A stretch of DNA of 64,000 nucleotides, from the NCBI RefSeq assembly GCF_004535825.1, contig NZ_SGVY01000006.1:62001-126000 (forward strand). The letters are read 5' to 3'. Both the position numbers and the translations under genes were made by a program. The stretch's first letter is position 1. The number at the start of each line of letters is the position of its first letter. Source of the DNA: Segatella hominis (lineage in GTDB: Bacteria > Bacteroidota > Bacteroidia > Bacteroidales > Bacteroidaceae). Under the pieces are notes generated by a model. That model had not been told where the DNA came from. It saw only the letters and a program-made list of their open reading frames with translations, and did not search any database. This document shows, in pieces, positions 7,635 to 16,289 of this stretch.

Positions 7635-8273
7635 TCATTCCATGCGCTTCACCCAAACCTTGTGGCTTCCTCTTCCAATCGAGCGGATAGGTGATGTCGG
7701 GTCTTGGGTTATCTCCTTCAATTCGAGGGAAGCGGCGGTGCGGCTCATATCGTTGATGTAGGCATAATCACCGAGAGTGATAGCTGCGTTCTTTTCCAAT
7801 ACCGATAAGGCACGGGCAATGCGCTCTTCCTTGGAATAGAGTTGCTTGCGGATAACCTTCACACCACTCATCACTCGTTCCAAATCACAGTCGGTCTCCA
7901 TCTTTACAGCCTTCACTAACTCAGGAGATGAATTGAAGTTGACGTTCTTCACCCCTACCTTGCGATATTTCATCATGTCGTCATCTGTCTGCATCTCCGT
8001 AGGCTTGTCATCCTCAAAACCAAGGGACAAGGAGAAGGTGCCCAAGCCTTCGAGATTCACATTATAACCCATAGAGAGCATACGGACCAACACGTCTTCC
8101 ACATCTGTCAGAACCGCTTCGATAGTGCCCTGAGAAAGGTCACGATGATAACTCTGCATCTGTTCGACGAATTCCTTTCTGGAAAGCGTGCGATAGGGCA
8201 CCATCTTGGGATAAACTCTGCGCTTGCCTTCATCACGCATATCACTCATTTCCTGCAATTTGTACTTTGCCAT
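7635..8273 (-). CDS. HU-like DNA-binding protein with extended C-terminus
   Basis: 212 residues. The first ~125 fit the HU/IHF fold as found in the Bacteroidota HU-HIG family: the segment LSRKEFVEQMQSYHRDLSQG, then NVNLEGLGTFSLSLGF, the beta-arm entry. The rest (from about residue 140) is a predicted helical/winged segment with KEERIARALSVLEKN and SRTAASLELKEI, which could be a second DNA-binding unit. Nucleoid-associated or phage-type HU proteins of this family are common in Bacteroidales. It is divergent from sbcD, and the spacer holds an ordered palindrome array (8409-8488) that may be its own binding site. That link is inference. Confidence 0.8.
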   Translation of the reverse strand: MAKYKLQEMSDMRDEGKRRVYPKMVPYRTLSRKEFVEQMQSYHRDLSQGTIEAVLTDVEDVLVRMLSMGYNVNLEGLGTFSLSLGFEDDKPTEMQTDDDMMKYRKVGVKNVNFNSSPELVKAVKMETDCDLERVMSGVKVIRKQLYSKEERIARALSVLEKNAAITLGDYAYINDMSRTAASLELKEITQDPTSPIRSIGRGSHKVWVKRME

Positions 8274-8408
8274 TTCTTTTCCTTTCTTATTTAGATTGTT
8301 AGTTTTCTCACTTAATCGGTCCTTCTATCTCTGAGAGATATGATCTCTACTAAGTAACAGGATCTTCCTACTTAGGAATAAAAGTATCTCATCCTAAGAG
8401 AAATCTCC

Positions 8409-8488
8409 GTTCAAAGACGTTGAACCGACATTCAAAGTCGTTGAACCGCCGTTCAGAGTCGTTGAACCGACATTCAACGTCTTTGAAC
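8409..8488. promoter_or_regulatory. Array of four 17-bp palindromes at an exact 21-bp period
   Basis: Copies at 8409-8425, 8430-8446, 8451-8467 and 8472-8488 each follow the plan (G/A)TTCAA..nnn..TTGAAC. The outer two copies are inverted relative to each other and extend to AAATCT/AGATTT ends, so the whole block is also one large imperfect palindrome. A period of 21 bp puts every site on the same face of the helix. A smaller hairpin (CTAAGTA...TACTTAG) is at 8350-8375. The block lies in the divergent spacer of 456 bp between the HU-like gene and sbcD. Likely a multi-site operator; the protein that binds it is unknown. Confidence 0.7.
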
Positions 8489-8596
8489 GAAGATTTCTAT
8501 TAGGCAAAGATACAACATTATCAGGAAGAAAACAATAGTTTACCCAAATATCTTCACTTTTCCAGTCGTTTTTCTTCATTTTTAGGGTATTTTTCC

Positions 8597-8627
8597 TTGC
8601 TTATCCCAAAGAATTATGCTAACTTTG
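8597..8627 (+). promoter_or_regulatory. Promoter of sbcDC
   Basis: TTG (8597-8599), a 20-bp spacer and TAACTTTG (8620-8627). The 5' untranslated region would be about 95 bases. Confidence 0.65.
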
Positions 8628-8729
8628 TGGTCAGATTGCATTTCCGAGTTCAAGGATTGCAATCTTGAAACGGAGGAAAAACGATTGTAAACTTGAAACA
8701 AAGAAAAAGACAAAGATAACACAACCCCT

Positions 8730-10112
8730 ATGAGTATGAAGATATTAGCAACCAGCGACTGGCACTTGGGCAACTTGTTTCACGGCAACGACCGACTGCC
8801 TGAACACAAGCACTTCCTGCAATGGCTCTTAGTGCAAATCGCTGAACAAAAGCCCGATGCACTCCTCGTTGCAGGAGACATCTTCGACAATGGAAATCCA
8901 TCGGCAGCAGCACAGACCGTTTATTACGAGTTTCTTGCCGATGCCACCCATCTGTGCCCGAACATGCAGATTATCATCACCGCTGGCAACCACGATTCCG
9001 CCAGCCGACTGGAGGCTCCCCGCCCACTCCTTGCCAGATACCATGTAGAAATCAGAGGAAACGTAAGGAAAATCTGGCAGCAGGGAGAAAACGAAGACGA
9101 TAATAAAACCGGCGGACATTGGCTCTATTCCTACGATGATCTCATCATCCCTGTGTCCAATGAGGAAGGAGAAGAAGTCATCATCCTCGCCGTGCCTTTC
9201 CTTCGGAGTGATGTGGTCCAGAACGCCTATTATTCGCAAGGAGTCAACACCTTCCTGAGAGAACTGACTGCTGAAGCACGAAAGAAATACCCGGGCAGAA
9301 AGTGCATCATGATGGCACACATGTACGCCAAGAGTTCAGACATAGCCAAACAGGATGCGAGCGAGAAGATCATTATCGGCGGACAGGAGGAAGTGGATTT
9401 GGAAGGATGGAACGATCATCCTGACTATATGACTTGCGGACACATCCACAAACGGCAACATATCTGGAACACCGACTGGGCAAGATATACGGGTAGTATT
9501 CTTCCAATGTCGTTCGCCGAGAAAGACTACACTCACGGCATCGACCTCATCACCATCGGATGTGACAAGGGAGAAAAGGAGGAAATGGAAGCGAAGAAGA
9601 AAGAAGATGAAATGAAGAAAAATAAAGATGGAATGAAGGAAGAAGAAGAAAAGGAAAACAGCAAAAGCAAGGATATAAAAGTAGATTTCCTGGAATACAA
9701 GCCTCAGCACTCCCTTCGCATTCTGCCTGAAAACGAGGAGGAACTCACCATCAAGAAATGGCAGAAACTCATCCATTCAGAACTTTCAGAAAGGATGAAT
9801 GGCGAACTGAGCGACCATTTCGACTACGTAATGCTGAAGGTGAAACAGGAGAAGCTTTCCAACGATGACATCAAGGAACTGGAGAATCTCGTCAATGAGA
9901 AGGATGCCGTACTCTGCAAAATCCAGCGCATCATCCCGCAGTCAGACCTCTCTACCATACAGGGTTCCCAGCAAATCACCAGCATCGAGGACATCGTCAA
10001 CCGACCGCCACTTGATACTTTGAAGGAGGCCTTTGCCATCAAGCACAACGCTCCGATGAACGAAAGACAGGAGAAAATGTTATCCGATTTATTAACGACA
10101 TCATCATTATGA
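8730..10112 (+). CDS. sbcD: SbcD nuclease subunit of the SbcCD (Mre11-Rad50) complex
   Basis: Metallophosphoesterase nuclease subunit that acts with SbcC on DNA ends and hairpins. The phosphoesterase motifs are in order: SDWHLGN (residues 9-15), GDIFDNGNP (~49-57), AGNHDSASR (~85-93), MMAHMYAK and CGHIHKRQ. A lysine/glutamate-rich stretch at about residues 285-320 is an extra acidic-basic linker before the C-terminal cap domain. A second ATG two codons downstream (8736) could be the start. It overlaps sbcC by ATGA, indicating translational coupling. Confidence 0.95.
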   Translation: MSMKILATSDWHLGNLFHGNDRLPEHKHFLQWLLVQIAEQKPDALLVAGDIFDNGNPSAAAQTVYYEFLADATHLCPNMQIIITAGNHDSASRLEAPRPLLARYHVEIRGNVRKIWQQGENEDDNKTGGHWLYSYDDLIIPVSNEEGEEVIILAVPFLRSDVVQNAYYSQGVNTFLRELTAEARKKYPGRKCIMMAHMYAKSSDIAKQDASEKIIIGGQEEVDLEGWNDHPDYMTCGHIHKRQHIWNTDWARYTGSILPMSFAEKDYTHGIDLITIGCDKGEKEEMEAKKKEDEMKKNKDGMKEEEEKENSKSKDIKVDFLEYKPQHSLRILPENEEELTIKKWQKLIHSELSERMNGELSDHFDYVMLKVKQEKLSNDDIKELENLVNEKDAVLCKIQRIIPQSDLSTIQGSQQITSIEDIVNRPPLDTLKEAFAIKHNAPMNERQEKMLSDLLTTSSL

Positions 10113-13100
10113 AATTCCTACAACTCGAAATACTCAACCTCGCTTCGCTTGACAAACAAGGTGGCGAGGTCATCAACTTTGAAGAAGGTGCCTTAGGCGA
10201 GAGCACCATCTTCAGCATCGTAGGTCCGACGGGAAGTGGCAAATCCACCCTACTCGACGCCATCTGCCTTGCCCTCTACAACCGCGCCCCTCGCTACCCA
10301 AGAAAGAAAGGCGACAAGAATCAGAACATAGAGATTTTCGGAGAAGCTGATGCTAATGAAAACAACCGATTAGCTCCTACAGATAGTCGAAACATACTGA
10401 CCCGTGGCAAGAAAGAGGGTTACAGTAAACTCACCTTCCTTGCCAACAACGGCAGTATCTACCGCGCAGAATGGCATGTCAGATTCCAAAGAGTACGCTA
10501 TGAAAATGCCAAGACTTCTCTCTATAAAATCACAAGAAACGGAGAACAACTGACAGAAGAAATAGCCGATTGGAACGAATTGCCGAACATCATCGGTCTC
10601 GACTACGACCAGTTCCTCCGCACCGTGCTCATCGCACAAGGTTCGTTTGCCAACTTCCTGACTGCAAAGGAAAACGAGCGCTACGAACTCCTGGAGAAAC
10701 TCATCGGATGTGAGGAAACTTATACGAACATCGCTACTGAAATCAAGAAAGCAAAAGACCAGGCGGTGGATGCCTACAACCAGATGGCAGCATCAGTGGA
10801 AGCAGTAAAACAGAACCTGCTGAATGACGAAGAACTCGCCCAACTGCAAGAGGAAATCACCCTTTTGGAAAAGGCAGAGAAGGAACTCGACAGCCAATTG
10901 AAGGTCATCTCTGAAAACCTGCAATGGTATGAGGAAAACGATAAGCAAACGAAGCAAATAGCTATCTATCAAGCAGATATGGAGCAGGCTGCAAACGCAA
11001 TCAAAGACATACAAGCCCAGATTATCCGTCTCCAGTTGCACGATGAAGTACAACCAGCCGTCAACCTGTTACAGGAAGTTGAGCGACAGATACAAAGCAT
11101 CCACAATCAAGAAGAAGAAATCCAGAAATCGGAAGCTGCCATCAAAAGCCAAGAGTCTGACATTAGCGAAAGCGAGAAAACTCTCGCCAGTCTGAAGGAA
11201 GCAGTCAGCAAGGCACAGGAGCAACTCGAAAAGGCCATGCCGGTTATCGCTGAAGCAAGGGCGCTGAAAACAAAAATGGAAGCGGCAATGCCGAATCTGA
11301 AAGAAAAGAAAGAGGCATTAGAGCTGGCACAGAAAGAGAATCTAACTGCCCAAAAAGATGTGGAGGAAAACGCCCGAAACATCCAAAAATGGGAAGCAGA
11401 AACGGAGAAAGCGAACCTTGCTCTCAAAACGACACAGGAAGAGATTGCCAAGCAGAAACAGGTTCTGTACGAAGCGACGCAAGCCGCAGAACAGGCTTGG
11501 GAGACAGAAAAGAGCAAGACTGCCGGACAGAATATAGAGGAACTGCAGACCCAAAAGTCGGCAGCCGAAAAGAAACTGCAAGATGTCCAGCAAGCCATCA
11601 AGGTAGTAGCTCATCTCGACTCTGCCACAACAGAAAAGCAGAAAAATGAGGAGCGAATCCAGATCTTGGGCAAGAGAAACGCAGAGATAGATGAAGCGCT
11701 GGGCAAGTTGTTCATCGAGGCTTTGGAGAAAGAGACCCTGACGCTGAGAAATGCCTATACCCTCATGGTGAGTGAGAAATGGGAGATTCATCGTGCCAAC
11801 CTGACCGAAGGCAAGCCTTGTCCACTTTGCGGCAGCACGACCCATCCTTATCATACCGACAACAGACAGTTTGAGGAAGCCACCACGGAACTCTCGCAAC
11901 TTCTGAAAGCAAAAGAGGATCTGCTGAAACTGCAGCAGAAACAGGAGAAGGATCTTTCCGGCGAAAGAAAACAGAACGACGGCGAAGTACAGACGCTCCA
12001 AAAACAACAGGAAAAACTCTCGGGTGAAATCGCAACTTACGAAGAGGAATGGAAGGCGCTCATCGCCCAGTATCCAAAGATTCCAAAGGAAGAGGCAGAA
12101 CTGAAATCGCTCTTGCCTATCTATGAAGACAAGGCGAAAGAAGCAACCGACAAACTGAGCCTGTTTAACAAGATTCAGAAAGAGATAGAACGACTGACCC
12201 AACTCAAGGATAAGGCTGTAAAGGATGAAGCTGCGTATGAAAGCAAGGCTTCAACGATACTGAATAACGCTCAAGAAAGCACTTCAATCTGCGCCACAAA
12301 ACTGGCTGAACACAAAGCACTTACCACAAATCTCATTTCACAAGAAAAGAACAAGAAAGAAGCTTACGAGAAAGCTCTTCAAGCGTGGAATAACACCAAG
12401 AAAGAAATGGAGGAATGGCAGGCGCAATACCAGCAGATTCTGAATGGTGAAGAGCCTGATGCTGCTGAACAAAGACTGACTGCAGCTAAGGACGAAGCAA
12501 CAAAAGCAGCAGATGACCAGAACGAGAATATCAACAAACTGAAGGCAGAACTCGCCAACAGTAAAGGTTCGCATCAAACCATGCTGTCTCAGAATAAGAC
12601 AACAAAGGAGACTCTGCAGACGAAGGAAAAGGAACTCGACCTTTGGATTGAGGAATATAACAAACAGCTTACAAAAAAGAGCATCGAACCAAGCCTTATC
12701 GACCGAAATACCATCCGGGAGATGCTTCATTCTGCCGAAGACTGGAATGCCATCCGTCGGGAAAAGGACGAAAAGGAGAAAGCCGCGGCTTCAACTACCG
12801 CCCTTTACCAGAACGCAGAAAAGGCGCATCAGCAGCACTTGGAACATCAGCCTGCCCAAACCCGGGATGCTCTCTTAGCCATTCAGCAGGAGTATCAGGA
12901 AAGAAGCCAGCGCAACGAACTGATTGCTGCCAACGCCAGGATGCAGAACCACCAGGAAGCCGTGAAGCAGTTGGGTGACAAGGCTGAGGCTCTGCAACTC
13001 GTAACACAGGAAAAGGATGACTGGACAGCCATTACGGATGCTATCGGAGCAGACGGAAAGACGCTGCGCAAGATAGCCCAATGCTATACGCTCAGTTTCC

Positions 13101-13519
13101 TGATAACTCATGCCAACCAGGAAATCAGAAAGTTCAACAGCCGTTACGAACTGCAGCAGGTAAAGCATTCCTTGGGCATCCGAGTCATCGACCACGACCG
13201 TGCCGACGATATCCGAGACACCACCTCCCTATCAGGTGGCGAAACCTTCATCGTGAGTCTCGGTCTCGCTCTGGGTCTGTCAGCATTATCCTCCCGCAAC
13301 ATCTCCTTCGAGAATCTGTTCATCGACGAAGGCTTTGGAACCCTTGACCCCGATACCCTCGCCACCGTCATCGATTCCCTCGCCATGCTGCAAAGTTCGC
13401 AAGGCAAGAAGGTGGGCGTCATCAGTCATACCGACACGATGAGCGAGCGCATCACCACCCAGATAAGGATTATCAAGAATGGCAACTCCGGCAGCAGCCA
13501 TATCGAGATCTATCCTTAA
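10109..13519 (+). CDS. sbcC: SbcC ATPase subunit of the SbcCD complex
   Basis: SMC-like Rad50-family ATPase of 1136 residues. Walker A GPTGSGKSTLLDAICLALY is at about residues 38-56. Long coiled coils surround a zinc hook, PCPLCGSTTHP, with the CxxC near residue 570. The C-terminal half has the signature LSGGETFIVSLGLALGLS (~1040) and Walker B LFIDEGFGTLD (~1070). With SbcD it processes DNA ends and palindromic hairpins, which is of interest in a region so rich in inverted repeats. The start is set by the ATGA overlap with sbcD. Confidence 0.96.
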   Translation: MKFLQLEILNLASLDKQGGEVINFEEGALGESTIFSIVGPTGSGKSTLLDAICLALYNRAPRYPRKKGDKNQNIEIFGEADANENNRLAPTDSRNILTRGKKEGYSKLTFLANNGSIYRAEWHVRFQRVRYENAKTSLYKITRNGEQLTEEIADWNELPNIIGLDYDQFLRTVLIAQGSFANFLTAKENERYELLEKLIGCEETYTNIATEIKKAKDQAVDAYNQMAASVEAVKQNLLNDEELAQLQEEITLLEKAEKELDSQLKVISENLQWYEENDKQTKQIAIYQADMEQAANAIKDIQAQIIRLQLHDEVQPAVNLLQEVERQIQSIHNQEEEIQKSEAAIKSQESDISESEKTLASLKEAVSKAQEQLEKAMPVIAEARALKTKMEAAMPNLKEKKEALELAQKENLTAQKDVEENARNIQKWEAETEKANLALKTTQEEIAKQKQVLYEATQAAEQAWETEKSKTAGQNIEELQTQKSAAEKKLQDVQQAIKVVAHLDSATTEKQKNEERIQILGKRNAEIDEALGKLFIEALEKETLTLRNAYTLMVSEKWEIHRANLTEGKPCPLCGSTTHPYHTDNRQFEEATTELSQLLKAKEDLLKLQQKQEKDLSGERKQNDGEVQTLQKQQEKLSGEIATYEEEWKALIAQYPKIPKEEAELKSLLPIYEDKAKEATDKLSLFNKIQKEIERLTQLKDKAVKDEAAYESKASTILNNAQESTSICATKLAEHKALTTNLISQEKNKKEAYEKALQAWNNTKKEMEEWQAQYQQILNGEEPDAAEQRLTAAKDEATKAADDQNENINKLKAELANSKGSHQTMLSQNKTTKETLQTKEKELDLWIEEYNKQLTKKSIEPSLIDRNTIREMLHSAEDWNAIRREKDEKEKAAASTTALYQNAEKAHQQHLEHQPAQTRDALLAIQQEYQERSQRNELIAANARMQNHQEAVKQLGDKAEALQLVTQEKDDWTAITDAIGADGKTLRKIAQCYTLSFLITHANQEIRKFNSRYELQQVKHSLGIRVIDHDRADDIRDTTSLSGGETFIVSLGLALGLSALSSRNISFENLFIDEGFGTLDPDTLATVIDSLAMLQSSQGKKVGVISHTDTMSERITTQIRIIKNGNSGSSHIEIYP

Positions 13520-13535
13520 CAGAACGAAATATCTG

Positions 13536-13603
13536 ACGATAGCAAGTTATGCTCTGAATAACTCCAAACCATTCGAGTTACTTTAGAAAGCACTTGCTAT
13601 CGT
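13536..13603. repeat. Inverted repeat after sbcC
   Basis: Perfect 12-bp arms, ACGATAGCAAGT and its complement, 44 bases apart, with a smaller AACTC/GAGTT pairing inside. No T run follows, so it is a weak terminator candidate. Confidence 0.55.
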
Positions 13604-13632
13604 ACAGAAATATATGTATATTATAATACGTT

Positions 13633-15156
13633 TTACACGTCATTATTCAATACTACCCAATAACCATTCTTGCGACCTCCTTCACGTTTCAAGACCTGAA
13701 ATTCTTCCTGTAAAGACTTTAGTTCCTGAGAAATCTTTCTTGCAGATATGCCCATCTTTCTTGCTAATTCTGGTATTGTTAACTTAGCATTTTCAGACAA
13801 CGCACCCATGATAAGCATCTGTAATTCAGTCAGTTCTTTCTTGCATTCTTTCTTGCATTCTTTCTTGCATTCTTTACCAATAGGCACACCGATATAGTCT
13901 AAATTACATGGTATATCAATCAAGAAATATGTACGTTCCTCATCAGTCTCAATTGTTGCACGAGGCGAACCATTTTCCTGCAATTTCTGTTGAATAGTCG
14001 GAATACCAGTTGCTCTACCCTCAGTCAAATCCAATTCCTTTAAGAACTCTCCTAATCGTCGGTTTGTGTATCGACGAGAACGAAGCATACGAGCTTCTTT
14101 TATAGCCTGCATAGATATTGTGTGATTAGGTCCTCCAAAATTGAGAATACTAATCTTATCTGGTTCGATAGTTATCTCAACTGGTTCTCTTTCGATATAA
14201 CTGCGATGATAAAGGCTGTTTACGACAGCTTCTTCCAAAGCTTGATAAGGATAATTATATGTAACAACAGAACGTTCTGTATCCTCTGGCTTATGAATTG
14301 TCTTCTGAATAATATTTGTCTTTAGATAATTCATCGTATCACGAATCATCTTAGGTACACAACCCCTTATCGGTGCAACCTCTATCATATTATCAGGATC
14401 TTGTAATCTCCCCTTAGGGAATATCACGATTTCAACCTGGGTCATTTTGAAGAATTTCTCGGGATGCTCACAGAACATCATTGCAGCAACATTCTTGACC
14501 TTGAAGCCTTCTGGTGTAGTTTCCAACAAGTCCATTTGATCAAGAACTATTTTCAAGTTGTCACCAGTTAAATCTTGGTCAGCCAAGTCGCTACCTACTT
14601 CCACTAGAAAATCTCTCAGTAAAGTTGTCGAAATATCTCTTAGACTTATTAGGTCGTTGCCACGGTCATCAAATGGCGTACGATTCGCCAAGTTTATCAA
14701 CTCGCGTTCATACTCATCTTTCGGCACGATGCTACTACTATTATAGCGGATATAATAGTTGAAATCCTTCTGTTTTGCTGTAATACGATCAGGCACCTTA
14801 TATGGACGGCGTTCTCCTGCCGTTACTTTGATTACAAGAATAGTCTTGCCATCAACCTCTTCTATGAAAAGACGAGGTTGATAGTATGGACGGATAAGAT
14901 TATTGTAACCAACCATATCCTTCTCTATCTGTTCTATCAAATTAGGATTAACACCTAAAACAGGACGAACAGCATGACCGTGTTCCTCCTTTACACCAAC
15001 AATGATATACCCACCACCAGTGTCCTCAAAATCATTGGCAAAGGCACAGATGCTACGATATATTGTATCTGGATTCCAACCTTCCTTATATTCAAGTTGG
15101 TTGCTTTCTACTGCACTTCCACTAAGAAGGCTTTCTATATTTATTGGTAATGCCAT
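13633..15156 (-). CDS. AlbA_2 (Schlafen-like) regulator with C-terminal winged helix
   Basis: 507-residue protein of the AlbA_2/ATP-dependent DNA-helicase-like (COG2865) group. The N-terminus has ESNQLEYKEGW and GGGYIIVGVKEEHG, the AlbA_2 signature. A central ATPase-like region holds the segment EEAVVNSLYHRSY with a GFGGPN-like loop (ILNFGGPNHTIS). The C-terminal winged helix is near residues 445-500 (LTIPELARKMGISARKIS). Between them sits a CKKE repeat array of three-plus units encoded by 12-bp direct repeats at 13836-13871, so its length could vary between strains without breaking the frame. Proteins of this type are mostly transcription regulators or accessory-defence proteins; no partner is adjacent. 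Confidence 0.85.
   Translation of the reverse strand: MALPINIESLLSGSAVESNQLEYKEGWNPDTIYRSICAFANDFEDTGGGYIIVGVKEEHGHAVRPVLGVNPNLIEQIEKDMVGYNNLIRPYYQPRLFIEEVDGKTILVIKVTAGERRPYKVPDRITAKQKDFNYYIRYNSSSIVPKDEYERELINLANRTPFDDRGNDLISLRDISTTLLRDFLVEVGSDLADQDLTGDNLKIVLDQMDLLETTPEGFKVKNVAAMMFCEHPEKFFKMTQVEIVIFPKGRLQDPDNMIEVAPIRGCVPKMIRDTMNYLKTNIIQKTIHKPEDTERSVVTYNYPYQALEEAVVNSLYHRSYIEREPVEITIEPDKISILNFGGPNHTISMQAIKEARMLRSRRYTNRRLGEFLKELDLTEGRATGIPTIQQKLQENGSPRATIETDEERTYFLIDIPCNLDYIGVPIGKECKKECKKECKKELTELQMLIMGALSENAKLTIPELARKMGISARKISQELKSLQEEFQVLKREGGRKNGYWVVLNNDV
13836..13871 (-). repeat. 12-bp direct repeats inside the AlbA_2 gene
   Basis: Three perfect copies of CTTTCTTGCATT on the plus strand, plus a partial fourth, encode the CKKE repeat of the protein on the minus strand. 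The unit is a multiple of three, so copy-number change keeps the frame. Confidence 0.8.
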
Positions 15157-15312
15157 GATTTATTAATTTTATATCGTACAAATATACTCTTTTTATTTGA
15201 TACTAACAACTTCTTTATAATTATTTAGCAATAAAATGGAGATACTTTTTTTAATTGGTCAATATCAATTACACCTTATTAAATATAGGATACACATACG
15301 TTATCCATCATA

Positions 15313-15354
15313 CATACCATACGTTTGGCAGCCTTATACCAAATGTATGGTATG
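15313..15354. promoter_or_regulatory. Inverted repeat of CATACCATAC boxes upstream of the chimera
   Basis: CATACCATACGTTTGG at 15313-15328 is answered by its near-exact complement at 15339-15354. Boxes of the same sequence lie upstream of the intact cysD (20714-20755). The 308-bp spacer 15157-15464 otherwise holds only this and the promoter below. It is a candidate operator for sulfate assimilation, copied with the cysD head. Confidence 0.6.
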
Positions 15355-15398
15355 TTCTTTACTCCCTGTATGGTAGTCTTTTTACACCCCATATGGTA

Positions 15399-15429
15399 TT
15401 GCCCACTTGGAGAAATCACAGTACCTTTG
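15399..15429 (+). promoter_or_regulatory. Promoter of the cysD-hemL chimera
   Basis: TTG (15399-15401), a 20-bp spacer and TACCTTTG (15422-15429). Spacing and sequence match the cysD promoter at 20800-20830. Confidence 0.65.
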
Positions 15430-15464
15430 CACCCAGAAAATAATAATAAAAAAAGACATAGATT

Positions 15465-16037
15465 ATGGACAATAAGACTATCAAACATCTCAAGGAACTG
15501 GAGGCAGAATCCATCTACGTGCTCCGCGAAGTAGCTGCCCAGTTCGAGCGTCCAGTCATCCTCTTTTCGGGTGGCAAGGATTCTATCGTGATTACATATC
15601 TTGCCTACAAGGCATTCTATCCGGCAAAAATTCCATTCCCGCTGTTGCACATCGACACAGGACATAACTTCGAGGAAACCATCCAGTATCGTGATGAACT
15701 GGCGAAGAAACTCGGAGCCGAACTCATCGTGGGCAGCGTGCAGGAAAGCATCGACAAGGGAAGAGTGAAGGAGGAAACGGGTTATTATGCTTCCCGAAAT
15801 AAGCTGCAGACCACTACCCTGATCGACACCCTGGAGGAATATAAATTCGATGCAGCCATCGGAGGCGCAAGAAGAGATGAGGAGAAGGCTCGTGCCAAGG
15901 AACGCTTCTTCCGCAACATGCTGGAGCGTGGCATCTACGTCAGCCCGTCCCAGTTTGAGGGCAATTTCATCTCCCTCTGCCACACCGACGAAATCCTCGA
16001 CTACGTATTGAAGTCGATAGCGGAGAGCATCGAGTAA
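15465..16037 (+). CDS. Chimeric ORF: CysD N-terminus fused in frame to HemL C-terminus
   Basis: 190 codons. The first ~145 residues equal CysD (one amino-acid difference from the copy at 20866, I for L), including the PP-loop SGGKDS. At about codon 148 the frame passes without a break into RNMLERGIYVSPSQFEGNFI, the last ~44 residues of HemL. The cysD part differs from the intact gene at about 19 of 440 bases, nearly all synonymous. The hemL part is more diverged and more GC-rich than the local hemL. The switch falls at a shared TTC-rich stretch (around 15905-15913). The C-terminal half of CysD is gone, so sulfate adenylyltransferase activity is unlikely. The promoter is intact, so the ORF may be expressed. 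Best viewed as a recombination product rather than a working enzyme. Confidence 0.85.
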   Translation: MDNKTIKHLKELEAESIYVLREVAAQFERPVILFSGGKDSIVITYLAYKAFYPAKIPFPLLHIDTGHNFEETIQYRDELAKKLGAELIVGSVQESIDKGRVKEETGYYASRNKLQTTTLIDTLEEYKFDAAIGGARRDEEKARAKERFFRNMLERGIYVSPSQFEGNFISLCHTDEILDYVLKSIAESIE

Positions 16038-16235
16038 GAAATATTAAAACGAGTAAGAAATCTGCGTGAGATTTTCTCATGGACAATAAAATTCTCAATC
16101 CTGATTGCAAAGACAAAAATGCTATCAGAATTGATTTTTTATCCTAAAATTCCACTTATTCCAATATTATTTATTACCTTTTGATAAGATAGGCTGCATC
16201 TCAACAAAAAAAATATAAAACTTCGTCTTTTTATT

Positions 16236-16265
16236 TTGTTTTGTCTACAATTTGCACTATCTTTG
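16236..16265 (+). promoter_or_regulatory. Promoter of the AAA-ATPase/nuclease gene
   Basis: TTG (16236-16238), a 19-bp spacer and TATCTTTG (16258-16265), 25 bp before the ATG. Confidence 0.6.
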
Positions 16266-16289
16266 CAAAACAAATAAAAATATAGCATA

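Noticed and set aside
8409-8488. CRISPR array
   Set aside because: Units are palindromic, 17 bp, with 4-bp gaps; no spacer-sized unique sequence.
8394-8579. 61-codon ORF on the minus strand over the palindrome array
   Set aside because: The repeated TTLNVGS-like residues simply translate the 21-bp repeats; a regulatory array explains the sequence better.
13836-13871. CRISPR-like direct repeats
   Set aside because: Perfect 12-bp units with no spacers, inside a coding gene.
15279-15983. Long minus-strand ORF antisense to the chimera
   Set aside because: A shadow of the cysD and hemL codon pattern; the same antisense frame appears opposite cysD and the end of hemL.
16060-16140. Second cysD-like start (ATGGACAATAAAATTCTC) after the chimera
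   Set aside because: Matches the cysD start only over about 14 bases, then stops after 22 codons; no further similarity.
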